Assembly (NCBI GenBank): GCA_944358815.1
Contig: CALVRX010000035.1
Coordinates: 1-34,158, forward strand
Source of the DNA: an uncultured Bacilli bacterium
Lineage (GTDB): Bacteria > Bacillota_I > Bacilli_A > RF39 > UBA660
Reading direction: 5' to 3'
DNA length: 34,158 bases
The number at the start of each line of letters is the position of its first letter. Positions within the stretch are counted from its first letter, which is position 1. The position numbers and the translations under genes are program-made. The notes beneath the pieces are model-generated. The model was not told the origin of the DNA and did no database searches. It was given only the letters and a program-made list of their open reading frames with translations. Of the stretch, positions 23,191 to 31,243 are shown piece by piece.

Positions 23191-24516
23191 ATGAAAAAAG
23201 GAGTTAAAACATTCTTAGGTGCATGTGCTTTTTGTGCTTGCCTATTCCCATTTACTCATGCCGATGCTAAAACATTAGTAAACAATCAAGAATATAATAG
23301 TTTACCAGAAGCAATTACAGCAACTGGCGCTAAAACAGCTACTTTTAAAGTAACTAGTGATGAAACTGGAAATGCTAAAACTGTCAATATTCCTGCTGGC
23401 GCAAATTATACTATTGATGGAGGTAACTTTACTGTTAATTATAGTTTTTCATTAGATGCCAAATCTAGTGCCAATAGTACACTTTCTATTAAAAATTTAA
23501 TTATGGATGGTAATAACTCATTGGGTATGGCTATTAATTCACAAAATCAAGAAACTAAACCAAATGAATTAACCTTATCAGTAGTTAATTCAACAATTAG
23601 AAATTATAAAAATAAAGGTTTATATTTAACTAATGTTAAAAATTTACTTATTGATAATGTTAAATTTAATGACTTAGCGACTACTACCCAAACTTGGTGT
23701 AGTGGCGATTATGCCCTAGATGTTAATCTAATTGGTGTTCAAAATGCTGAAATTACTATCAAAAATTCTTCTTTTGCTGGAAAATCTGGCGGTAACTCAC
23801 CAATTAAAGTTACTCAAAGAGGTGGCATAGATGATATTAATACTGACATTACATATTATAAACAAGGACATACTAATGCCCCAGCTAGTATTAAATCACT
23901 ATTAGTTGAAAACTGTGATTTTACTAATGTAACTGGAAATAGTAAAGGTGATGTTATTATTGGATCAAGTCCAAATGCTGATGGAACAGCTCGAACTAGT
24001 GCTACCAACTATGCTTATAAAGTAGTAGCTAAACCAGGAACTACTACTGAAGTATATACTAGAAGTACTAAAGAAGCAGAAGATAGTGGTACCAATAAAC
24101 CAGTAGTTGTCAAAGATGACGCTCCATTAATGCAAGTAACTAACTATGTTCTAAAATCAGATAATAAAACAATCGACTTAGAATTAAATAAAGAATATAA
24201 ATTAAGTTATTACTTTGGCGATAAAGGTGCCATCGTTGTTGATGCGCCAAAAGTATCTTTTACAACTAGTGATGATAGTATTGTTACTGTCGCTGAAGAC
24301 GGTACAATTACTGCCAAAAAAGCTGGAACAGCTACTGTAACAGCCACTTACGATGGTGGAAGCTATGAATGGACTATTAATGTCACTAATCCTGTTACTG
24401 ATAATGTAGAAAACCCTAAAACTGCAGATTCTATCTTATTAACTGTAGCAACATTATTAGTTAGTGGATTAGCTGTCATAACTGCAACTTTAAAAATTAA
24501 ACGTAAAAGTTTATAA
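23191..24516 (+). CDS. Sortase-anchored surface protein with beta-helix and Big2 domain
   Basis: 441 residues. A signal peptide (MKKGVKTFLGACAF..., cleavage about 26 after ADA) is followed by a parallel beta-helix-type region (about 30-270) rich in Asn, Thr and Ser with repeated strand-turn units (LSVVNSTIRNYKNKGLYLTN, LLIDNVKFND, AEITIKNSSF). A bacterial Ig-like group 2 domain follows (about 345-398; SDDSIVTVAEDGTITAKKAG). The sorting signal is NPKTAD at about 408, a hydrophobic helix and KIKRKSL. Its N-terminal module is related in pattern to the protein at 15978, and the sorting motif is the same, so both likely use one sortase. AAAGGAGA precedes the ATG. An adhesion or polysaccharide-contact role is inferred. 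Confidence 0.85.
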   Translation: MKKGVKTFLGACAFCACLFPFTHADAKTLVNNQEYNSLPEAITATGAKTATFKVTSDETGNAKTVNIPAGANYTIDGGNFTVNYSFSLDAKSSANSTLSIKNLIMDGNNSLGMAINSQNQETKPNELTLSVVNSTIRNYKNKGLYLTNVKNLLIDNVKFNDLATTTQTWCSGDYALDVNLIGVQNAEITIKNSSFAGKSGGNSPIKVTQRGGIDDINTDITYYKQGHTNAPASIKSLLVENCDFTNVTGNSKGDVIIGSSPNADGTARTSATNYAYKVVAKPGTTTEVYTRSTKEAEDSGTNKPVVVKDDAPLMQVTNYVLKSDNKTIDLELNKEYKLSYYFGDKGAIVVDAPKVSFTTSDDSIVTVAEDGTITAKKAGTATVTATYDGGSYEWTINVTNPVTDNVENPKTADSILLTVATLLVSGLAVITATLKIKRKSL

Positions 24517-24521
24517 TTAAT

Positions 24522-24547
24522 AAATCTCGCAAATAAAGCGAGATTTT
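24522..24547. terminator. Shared bidirectional terminator
   Basis: AAATCTCGC (24522-24530) pairs with GCGAGATTT (24538-24546) over seven bases, lying between convergent genes and overlapping the lipoprotein stop. T-rich on the plus side. Confidence 0.75.
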
Positions 24548-25220
24548 ATCTTGTTGAAAAAGTAGTATCAAACTTTATAATATCTTTGTCCTTGTTATAC
24601 ATTGGAATAATTGAAACTACATAACCATATTGATTTTCAAAAGAAATTCGAATATCAGGTGTTTCATAATTAATACTTTTACGAATAATTATTTTACTTT
24701 CATTAAAACTATCCTTGTCGTAAACTAAATTCACATCCACATACTTGTCATCTACTTGCTCAATCTCATTAATTTTAAAATTTCTTACCTTTTCACCAAA
24801 ATTTATAACAATATAATTAGAAGTTTTATCCAGTAAAATAGTCTCATCATCACTATTTGACTCGTAATTTTTCATATAATCAATAGTATAAAAGCCCATA
24901 TCTGTATACTTTGCAACAAGTTTTTGTAAATATTTGTTTAACTTGTCATTATAAGCTACTTTATTTCCGTATTTAATCTCATCATCACTTAAAGAAAAAT
25001 AATAAATATCATCAGTCGTTTTCACAGTTAATTTGTTGGAAAAATCTCTTGTATCATTTTTGTCATAAGTTAAATTAATTAAATCTTTAACACTTTCAAA
25101 ATCATTATTATCTATAAAAATATTATTATATTTCATTTCCGTTATCTTACCTTGAATATTTAAAGTTTGCGAGCAACCACAAATTAGCAAAATACACAGT
25201 AAAACAAATATCTTTCGCAT
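24546..25220 (-). CDS. Lipoprotein of unknown function
   Basis: 224 residues. A short signal peptide (MRKIFVLLCILLICGC) has a lipobox ending I-C-G-C with Cys 16 as the lipidated residue, so it should be anchored on the outer face of the membrane. The mature part alternates charged and hydrophobic strands and many Asp/Asn/Lys residues, with no motif I recognise. The start at 25220 is preferred to an in-frame start nine bases upstream, since AGGTGA is then five bases away. Transcribed leftwards; convergent with the surface-protein gene. Its upstream neighbour on the same strand is the CotJC gene with an intervening terminator. Confidence 0.8.
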   Translation of the reverse strand: MRKIFVLLCILLICGCSQTLNIQGKITEMKYNNIFIDNNDFESVKDLINLTYDKNDTRDFSNKLTVKTTDDIYYFSLSDDEIKYGNKVAYNDKLNKYLQKLVAKYTDMGFYTIDYMKNYESNSDDETILLDKTSNYIVINFGEKVRNFKINEIEQVDDKYVDVNLVYDKDSFNESKIIIRKSINYETPDIRISFENQYGYVVSIIPMYNKDKDIIKFDTTFSTR

Positions 25221-25252
25221 AAAAATCACCTATCATTATTATGCTTTTTTTA

Positions 25253-25283
25253 ACCAAAAAAATACTTGCAAAAAACAAGTATT
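25253..25283 (-). terminator. Terminator after cotJC
   Basis: Reading leftwards, AATACTTG (25283-25276) pairs with CAAGTATT (25268-25261) over seven bases, followed by a T-run. It overlaps the cotJC stop. Confidence 0.8.
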
Positions 25284-25839
25284 ATTTTTTCATTTTTAAA
25301 TAATAATCACGTAATTCTTTAAAGCGTTGATAGTGGACAATCTCTCTTTCTCTTAAAAATGAAAGAGGTCCTAAAATATCTGGATCATCTGTCAAATCCA
25401 TTAAATGTTCATAAGTTGCTCTAGCTCTCTGCTCAGCTCCCATATCACTTTCAATATCTGCAATATAATCGCCTGCTACTTTAATATAAGTCATATTAAA
25501 TGGATTACCAAATGAATCTGATGGAAATAAATCCATTCCAAATTGTGCATACTGTCCATCAAGACCAGCCGCTTTTAATTCTTCCTTAGTTGCCCCATTC
25601 ATAAGCTGATAAAGCATTGCAGATATAATTTCTACATGCGCCAGCTCCTCCGTACCAATATCCGTAAGCAACGCTTTTCCCCTATCATCCGGCATAATAT
25701 ATCTTTGGTCTAAATATTGCCATGCAGCTGCGAGCTCTCCAGCTGGACCGCCATACTGTGTCAAAATACATTTTGCCATCTTTAAATTTCTTTTTTTAAT
25801 ATTTACTGGATATTGTAATTTTTTTTCATATTTCCACAT
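25282..25839 (-). CDS. cotJC: Spore coat protein CotJC (manganese-catalase family)
   Basis: 185 residues. The family match is clear: MWKYEKKLQYPVNIKKRN at the start, ILTQYGGPAGELAAAWQYLD, GTEELAHVEIISAMLYQLMN and SFLREREIVHYQRFKE. The Glu and His residues in EELAHVEI and EREIVHYQRF are the expected di-manganese ligands. CotJC is an inner spore-coat protein and a presumed Mn catalase. AGGAGG lies upstream on the minus strand. It is 9 bases downstream of the CotJA-CotJB gene, forming the cotJ operon, normally under mother-cell sigma control. Confidence 0.95.
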   Translation of the reverse strand: MWKYEKKLQYPVNIKKRNLKMAKCILTQYGGPAGELAAAWQYLDQRYIMPDDRGKALLTDIGTEELAHVEIISAMLYQLMNGATKEELKAAGLDGQYAQFGMDLFPSDSFGNPFNMTYIKVAGDYIADIESDMGAEQRARATYEHLMDLTDDPDILGPLSFLREREIVHYQRFKELRDYYLKMKK

Positions 25840-25848
25840 ATTAACCTC

Positions 25849-26358
25849 CTATTTATTTTCCCAAGGCCAAGGTGATTTATTCCAAGTCCATGGATACCCT
25901 TCATTTGAATTTACTAAAATAGGTCCATACTTACTTTCATAATCATTTTTAGCTGTCCAAGCATCCGCACTAAACTGATTATATAAATCAATCATCGCTC
26001 TATCATTAGGATGCGTATCTAAATATAAATTAATATCATGTGCCGCAAAAGCATAAGCATCAAGTTTTGTTAAAAGTTCTGCTTGCTCATTCATTCCTTT
26101 AACATCGTATGGTCTAGAAAGTTTATATTTGTTGTATAAATTAGGAAACATATTACCCCTAATAAATCCATTATAAACATCGTATAATTCATTCGGACTA
26201 GTCTTTCCATCAAAACCACATTTGTTGAAATTCATATTGTCCCCTGCTTGCTTACTTAACTTTTTACTAAGTTCCGCATCTTGATCCATCTTTGGCATTG
26301 CTTCAGGATATGCCATCATAAACTCGTTAGGAAACATTCCGTTCATATAGTTATTCAT
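25849..26358 (-). CDS. CotJA-CotJB-like fused spore coat protein
   Basis: 169 residues. An N-terminal, Met/Asn-rich stretch (about 1-53) contains no known domain. Residues about 55-85 (NELYDVYNGFIRGNMFPNLY) resemble CotJA, whose hallmark is a RGTLFPELxxPY segment. Residues about 90-169 are CotJB-like: FAAHDINLYLDTHPNDRAM, YESKYGPI and the C-terminal WTWNKSPWPWE. In Bacillus these are separate genes cotJA and cotJB; here one reading frame covers both. GAAAGGAG precedes the ATG. It heads the cotJ operon. The CotJB assignment is strong, the CotJA half moderate. Confidence 0.85.
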   Translation of the reverse strand: MNNYMNGMFPNEFMMAYPEAMPKMDQDAELSKKLSKQAGDNMNFNKCGFDGKTSPNELYDVYNGFIRGNMFPNLYNKYKLSRPYDVKGMNEQAELLTKLDAYAFAAHDINLYLDTHPNDRAMIDLYNQFSADAWTAKNDYESKYGPILVNSNEGYPWTWNKSPWPWENK

Positions 26359-26418
26359 CTACTTAACTCCTTTCGAAATATTCTATGAAATAAAATATCT
26401 AAAGTATAGGCAAAAAAC

Positions 26419-26447
26419 TTGTTATTGTAATAAAATTTTAGTAAGAT
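26419..26447 (+). promoter_or_regulatory. Candidate promoter of the SNF2 gene
   Basis: TTGTTA (26419-26424), 17-base spacer, TAAGAT (26442-26447). It lacks the TG extension. It lies in the 108-base divergent region shared with the cotJ operon, where no extended -10 faces cotJ, as expected for a sporulation-sigma promoter. Confidence 0.4.
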
Positions 26448-26466
26448 ATGAAAAGAGGTGATAACC

Positions 26467-29400
26467 ATGCGTCTTTATGATAAAGTAATCCATATATGTG
26501 GTACATCAGACTTTGTAAAGGGATTAAACTATAAGGCCAATAAAATAAAACTAATTAAAACCGAAGATTTCGATAACCAAAGAAAAGCCGATTTTAGTAT
26601 TACGTCAGAACGTATAGATAAAGAATATAAAGTTCAAATTTTAGTTGATAGAAACAAAGAAGAAATCGAAGAATTTTTCTGTACCTGTCCGCAGTATGAA
26701 AAAATGGATACCTGTAAACACATTGCTGCCTGCATATTAAAATATGAAGACGCCCTATTTGGTGATGAAGAAATAAGTCCCGTTGAATACCAATTAAACT
26801 TAGGTTCGCAAATACTAGATAATTTCTATAAGCCAAAAAAATCCACCATAAAACAAAAATTATTCTTGCAAGTAGATATTGAAACAGCTCAAAACTATTA
26901 CTATAATAACTTTCTTAAAGTTTCCTACAAAATAGGCATCGATAGACCATATACCCTAAATAATAAATATCGTAATTTTATGTATGCTTACTCTCAAAAT
27001 AGACCATATAAAATATCCACCAAACTAACCTATGACCCAAATGAATATTACTTTGATAAAATTGATAAAAAAATACTTGATTATAATATCCATATATTTC
27101 AAAATGGGCACTATGAATGTATTATTACAGAAGATGACTTAGATGGCTTTATGGAAGTTTTAAAAGATAAAACATTTACCTTAAATGGTATTCCATATCA
27201 TAGTTATCTAACTGAAAACCCCTTCAATATTAACCTCCATAAAACAGACAATACATATACCTTAAGTATCGATAATTTAACAGAACTAGAACCACTTATC
27301 GAAGGTAAAAATTACTTTTATAATAGTAAAAACATCTATAAACTAAACGATAATGTCTATAAACTGTATAAACAATTAGAAGACAATGACATCGATAGTT
27401 TTATGTTTTCTAAAAAAGATCTAGGTAAATTTACTGGTGGCTTGCTCTCTTTACTAAAAGACGACATTCACTTAGATGAAAACATCACCGAAATTACCAT
27501 TCCAACCAAGCCAGAAGCAAAACTTTACTTTGACTTTTACTATAGTGCTATTGAATGCCAAATCAAACTAATCTATGGTAAAAAAGAAATAGGCTACTTT
27601 TCTAAAGACCCAGGAATAGTCAGAGATAACGAATTCGAAAGTAACATAATCCAAAAATTATCTCAATTTGGCTTTACTGTAAATAAATCGCATATCACCT
27701 TAGAAGATATTGATTTAATTGGTGATTTCTTACAAAAAGGTATATACGAAATAAGCGATGAATTTGAAGTCTTTACATCTAAAAAAATCAAAGAGACAAA
27801 TATTGTCAAACAAACCCAAAACTCAGTTACCTTTTCTATTGGAAAAGATAATATCTTATCTTATAACTTCAACCTAGATGGTATAAACCAAAACGAATTA
27901 ACCGATGTTCTAACTTCACTTAAATCAAAAAAACACTACCACCGTCTTAAAAGTGGTAATATCCTCGACCTAACTGCTGACACTAACCTTCAAAAACTAA
28001 GTGAAATCACTGATGAATTAGATTTAACCAAAAAAGAAATAACAAACGGCGAAGGCGTAATCCCCAAATACCGTGCTTTATATCTAGATAGCTTAAAACA
28101 TAACTACTCTACTTTAATTAATACTAGTGATTCCTTCAATAATCTAATCAATAACTTTAAAACCTATAAAAATAGTGAAATAAAATTAGCTAAAAAAGAT
28201 TTAAATGTTCTAAGGGACTATCAATTAACCGGTGTTAAATGGCTCTATAACATCTATAAATCAGGTTTTGGTGGTATCCTAGCCGATGAAATGGGTTTAG
28301 GTAAATCAATTCAATTAATCTACCTTACTAAACTCATTATAAAAGAAAAAACAAATGCTAAAATCTTAATCGTCGCCCCTACTTCCTTAATATATAATTG
28401 GCAAAAAGAATTTGATAAATTTGGACCAGAACTAAACTATAAAGTCTTTGCCGAAAATAAAACCCAAAGATTAAATGATTTAGATAACTTAGAAAATATA
28501 AACATTTTGATAACATCCTACGGTTTAGTTAGAAACGACATTGAAAAATATCGAGAAATATCATTTGAACTTGTTGCCATCGATGAAGCCCAAAATATCA
28601 AAAATCCCAATGCTGGTATCACTAAAGCTGTAAAAGAACTAAGTGCTAGCGTCAAATTTGCCCTAACAGGTACCCCTATTGAAAATAGCCTTCTAGAACT
28701 TTGGAGTATCTTTGACTTTATCATGCCAGGTTACCTCGCCTCAAAAGATAAATTTCAATCAATATATAATGTCAAAGATATTGACGGTGAAAGTAATCAA
28801 TTCAAAAGATTAAATACTCAAATAAGCTACTTTATCCTAAGAAGAAAGAAAAAAGACGTCGTCAAAGACCTGCCAGATAAATTAGAAAATAACATCTATA
28901 TTGACCTTGGCAAAACCCAGAAAAAAGTCTATGCCGCTGAAGTACAAAAAACAAAAAAAGAATTAGATGAATTAATAAAAGAAGTCGGCTGGAAAAAAGC
29001 TAGATTTAAAATATTACAATTACTTACTAAACTAAGAGAAATCTGTATTGACCCATCAATCATTTTCGATAACTATAAAGGCGAAAGTGCCAAAATAGAA
29101 GAGCTTTTAAAAATTGTCTCTGAAACCAAAGCAAATGGTCATAAAATGTTAATCTTTACAACTTATAAAAAAGCCTTAGACCTAATCATACCAAAACTAA
29201 ATAACCTAGGTATTTCATCTTATTATATAGATGGGTCCGTATCCTCTAAAAAACGTATGGAACTGGTCGATAAATTCAACAGTGATGATACCGATGTCTT
29301 TATAATAACCCTAAAAGCTGGTGGAACTGGTCTAAATCTAACCTCCGCCACAGTAGTGATTCATCTAGATTTGTGGTGGAATCCGCAAGCTGAAAATCAG

Positions 29401-29616
29401 GCTACCGATAGAGCTCATAGAATAGGTCAAAAAAATACCGTCGAAGTTATTAGACTAATTACCAAAGGCACCATCGAAGAACGTATATTAGAACTTCAAA
29501 ATAAAAAAAGAAAACTTGCTGAACTATTAATTGATAATGACAGTCATTCTGAAAATAGTTTTTCTAAACTTACCGAAGATGACATCAAAATGTTACTTTC
29601 TATGGATAATGAGTAA
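26467..29616 (+). CDS. SNF2-family helicase with N-terminal SWIM zinc finger
   Basis: 1049 residues. A SWIM domain near 65-90 (FFCTCPQYEKMDTCKHIAAC, pattern C-x-C-x8-C-x-H) is followed by a long SNF2-associated region (about 120-560). The SNF2 ATPase core has motif I GGILADEMGLGKS, Ia VAPTSLIYNW, II VAIDEAQNIKN and III ALTGTPIENS. The helicase C-terminal lobe has FTTYKKALDL, LKAGGTGLNLTSA, HLDLWWNPQAENQATDRAHRIGQ. It should be a DNA translocase remodelling protein-DNA complexes; the specific role is unknown. The ATG at 26467 is favoured by AGAGGTGAT six bases upstream. It is divergent from the cotJ operon. Confidence 0.92.
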   Translation: MRLYDKVIHICGTSDFVKGLNYKANKIKLIKTEDFDNQRKADFSITSERIDKEYKVQILVDRNKEEIEEFFCTCPQYEKMDTCKHIAACILKYEDALFGDEEISPVEYQLNLGSQILDNFYKPKKSTIKQKLFLQVDIETAQNYYYNNFLKVSYKIGIDRPYTLNNKYRNFMYAYSQNRPYKISTKLTYDPNEYYFDKIDKKILDYNIHIFQNGHYECIITEDDLDGFMEVLKDKTFTLNGIPYHSYLTENPFNINLHKTDNTYTLSIDNLTELEPLIEGKNYFYNSKNIYKLNDNVYKLYKQLEDNDIDSFMFSKKDLGKFTGGLLSLLKDDIHLDENITEITIPTKPEAKLYFDFYYSAIECQIKLIYGKKEIGYFSKDPGIVRDNEFESNIIQKLSQFGFTVNKSHITLEDIDLIGDFLQKGIYEISDEFEVFTSKKIKETNIVKQTQNSVTFSIGKDNILSYNFNLDGINQNELTDVLTSLKSKKHYHRLKSGNILDLTADTNLQKLSEITDELDLTKKEITNGEGVIPKYRALYLDSLKHNYSTLINTSDSFNNLINNFKTYKNSEIKLAKKDLNVLRDYQLTGVKWLYNIYKSGFGGILADEMGLGKSIQLIYLTKLIIKEKTNAKILIVAPTSLIYNWQKEFDKFGPELNYKVFAENKTQRLNDLDNLENINILITSYGLVRNDIEKYREISFELVAIDEAQNIKNPNAGITKAVKELSASVKFALTGTPIENSLLELWSIFDFIMPGYLASKDKFQSIYNVKDIDGESNQFKRLNTQISYFILRRKKKDVVKDLPDKLENNIYIDLGKTQKKVYAAEVQKTKKELDELIKEVGWKKARFKILQLLTKLREICIDPSIIFDNYKGESAKIEELLKIVSETKANGHKMLIFTTYKKALDLIIPKLNNLGISSYYIDGSVSSKKRMELVDKFNSDDTDVFIITLKAGGTGLNLTSATVVIHLDLWWNPQAENQATDRAHRIGQKNTVEVIRLITKGTIEERILELQNKKRKLAELLIDNDSHSENSFSKLTEDDIKMLLSMDNE

Positions 29617-29643
29617 TATTTTTGATAAATCATTCAAAATAAC

Positions 29644-29672
29644 TTGAAAAAAGACAAATTTACTGATAAAAT
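29644..29672 (+). promoter_or_regulatory. Promoter of tRNA-His
   Basis: TTGAAA (29644-29649), 17-base spacer, TAAAAT (29667-29672) with TG at 29664-29665. The expected start is about 10 bases before the tRNA. Confidence 0.6.
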
Positions 29673-29685
29673 ATATTTGTCTTTT
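29649..29685 (+). terminator. Hairpin after the SNF2 gene, overlapping the tRNA promoter
   Basis: AAAAGACAAAT (29649-29659) pairs exactly with ATTTGTCTTTT (29675-29685). The 15-base loop contains the tRNA -10 element. It may terminate SNF2 transcription. Confidence 0.55.
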
Positions 29686-29689
29686 AAAT

Positions 29690-29766
29690 GGCGGAATTGG
29701 TGAAGGGGTTAACACGGCGGATTGTGGTTCCGTTATGCATCGGTTCGAATCCGATATTCCGCCCCA
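29690..29766 (+). tRNA. tRNA-His (anticodon GTG)
   Basis: The cloverleaf folds: acceptor GCGGAAT (29691-29697) with ATTCCGC (29756-29762), extra G at 29690 opposite C at 29763, the G-1 typical of tRNA-His. The anticodon loop TTGTGGT has GTG at 29724-29726. T-arm ATCGG-TTCGAAT-CCGAT is at 29739-29755. CCA is encoded (29764-29766). The following genes are accessory in nature, so the tRNA may be the insertion point of an island; no duplicated 3' end was seen. Confidence 0.95.
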
Positions 29767-29776
29767 TTGATGTTTG

Positions 29777-29815
29777 AAAATCGCATGCTTGATTTTTTCG
29801 AGATGCGTTTTTTTA
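29777..29815 (+). terminator. Terminator after tRNA-His
   Basis: CGCAT (29782-29786) pairs with ATGCG (29803-29807), extended by an inner CTTGA/TCGAG stem with one wobble, followed by a long T-run. Confidence 0.7.
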
Positions 29816-29836
29816 TTATATAAAGGAGTGTTGTTG

Positions 29837-30304
29837 ATGGTAATAACAATGATCGAAGAAGGTTCCAGATTTGGTGCCAGAGCAGGAGCAGTTATTTATA
29901 ATGAAGATAAAACTAAAATATTAATTGAAAAACAAGATGAAAAAATGTATAGGTTTCCAGGTGGTAGAATTGGTGTTCATGAAGATAGCATGACCTCTAT
30001 TAAAAGAGAACTAATCGAAGAGTTAAATATAAAAGCTGATTTAAAATTAAAATGTATTGTGGAAATGTTTTTAAAATCACCAAAAACTAAATATCATGAA
30101 ATAGGTTTTTACTTTGTAATAACAATAAACGAAAAATTAATAGAAAACAACTTTAAATCATTAGATGGTGACAGTACTTTTATGTGGATACCTATTAAAG
30201 ATTTAGATAAATATAATATAATTGCTAAACCAATAAAAGATAAAGTAATTAATAACGAAATAACAGATTACACTCTTGAACACCTAGTTTATAGGGAATA
30301 TTAA
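29837..30304 (+). CDS. NUDIX hydrolase, variant box
   Basis: 155 residues. The Nudix box (about 45-68) runs from FPGGRIGVHE to KRELIEELNI, matching G-x5-E-x7-REUxEE-x-x-U, with Asn in place of the final Gly. The beta-strand start ARAGAVIYNEDKTKILIEK and the late TFMWIPIKDLDKYN fit the fold. Substrate unknown; differs from the NUDIX gene at 19282. AAAGGAG lies eight bases before the ATG at 29837; an in-frame ATG at 29849 is possible. It is the first gene after tRNA-His, without its own clear promoter. Confidence 0.85.
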   Translation: MVITMIEEGSRFGARAGAVIYNEDKTKILIEKQDEKMYRFPGGRIGVHEDSMTSIKRELIEELNIKADLKLKCIVEMFLKSPKTKYHEIGFYFVITINEKLIENNFKSLDGDSTFMWIPIKDLDKYNIIAKPIKDKVINNEITDYTLEHLVYREY

Positions 30305-30335
30305 ACTTCATTTAAAAATCAAATGAAGTTTTTAT
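30303..30335 (+). terminator. Terminator after the NUDIX gene
   Basis: AAACTTCATTT (30303-30313) pairs exactly with AAATGAAGTTT (30321-30331) over seven bases, then T residues. Confidence 0.85.
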
Positions 30336-30367
30336 AATAACAAATAAAACTAAAAACAGTATATTTA

Positions 30368-30376
30368 TGATACAAT
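30368..30376 (+). promoter_or_regulatory. Extended -10 promoter of the fic-DUF262 unit
   Basis: TGATACAAT, 21 bases before the ATG at 30398. No -35 recognised. Confidence 0.45.
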
Positions 30377-30397
30377 ATAAATGTTGGGTGTGATGAT

Positions 30398-31233
30398 ATG
30401 AGCGAAAAAGATTTAGATTCAAGCATAAATCCTTATATGGAAAAAACAAAACCAAAAGGTTATATAAAACAGCAAGAGTGGGATATAGCTATTGGACTTC
30501 AACAAGTAGATAATTTAAAACCATCTAAATATTTAAAACAAATATCAGAAAAAATGTTTTATGAAAACTTTCTATAGAAAAAGTAAAACAAAGGTTAAAA
30601 AGTTATTATGTGGAAAAAGAAAAACAAAATAATATTAATCATAGCGAATTTGAATGTGACTTTGTATCTATGAGGATAGTAGAACTATTAGAAAAAGATA
30701 ACTTTGAATTATCCGTAGATTATTTAAAATACATTCATAAATATTTATTTCAAGATGTATATGAATTTGCAGGAGAATTTAGAAAAATTGATTTTTCAAA
30801 GCATGAAAAAAAATTAAATAATGATTCAGTTGCTTATGGAGACTGCAAAACATTAAAAGAGTCTTTAGAATATGATATATCCATAGAAAAAGAAAAAAAC
30901 TATAAAGATATGTCTATTGTTGATGTTATTAAAAATATTGCTGATTTTACATCTAATATATGGCAAGTATATCCTTTTAGAGAAGGTAACACTAGAACCA
31001 CAGCTGTATTTATAGAAAAATACTTAATAAGTTTAGGATATGCTGTTGATAACTCATTATTTAAAGATAAATAGATATATTTTAGAAATACTTTAATTAG
31101 GAGTAATTACTTTAATAATTATTTAAACATCAAAGAAGATAAAAGTTATTTAATCAAATTTCATGAGAACTTCTTATTAGGTAAAAATAATAATTTACAC
31201 TCACAACATTTAATAGTGAAAGAATTATTTTAG
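30398..31233 (+). pseudogene. Decayed Fic-family gene (frameshift, internal stop, altered catalytic motif)
   Basis: The first frame (30398-30577) gives MSEKDLDSSINPYMEKTKP and then WDIAIGLQQVDNLKPSKYL, an N-terminal region seen in Fic proteins. At about 30565-30570 the frame slips by one base; the continuation LSIEKVKQRLKSYYVEKE reads on into the Fic core with YEFAGEFRKIDFS. The core motif reads VYPFREGNTRT, where the family has HPFREGN-x-R: the catalytic His is Tyr. An in-frame TAG stands at 31072-31074, after which the same frame continues with YFRNTLIRSNY to 31233. Fic enzymes AMPylate target proteins; this one cannot be active. GTG 30610 would give only a fragment. Confidence 0.85.
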
Positions 31234-31243
31234 GAGGAAAACA

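Noticed and set aside
30610-31074. A short intact Fic gene starting with GTG at 30610
   Set aside because: There is no ribosome site at 30610, the same frame continues upstream to the slip point and downstream past the TAG, and the N-terminal Fic region lies in another frame, so it is a fragment of a pseudogene.
31072-31074. TAG read as a sense codon in fic
   Set aside because: Other solid genes end in TAG (parA, abgT, mbl), so recoding is not supported.
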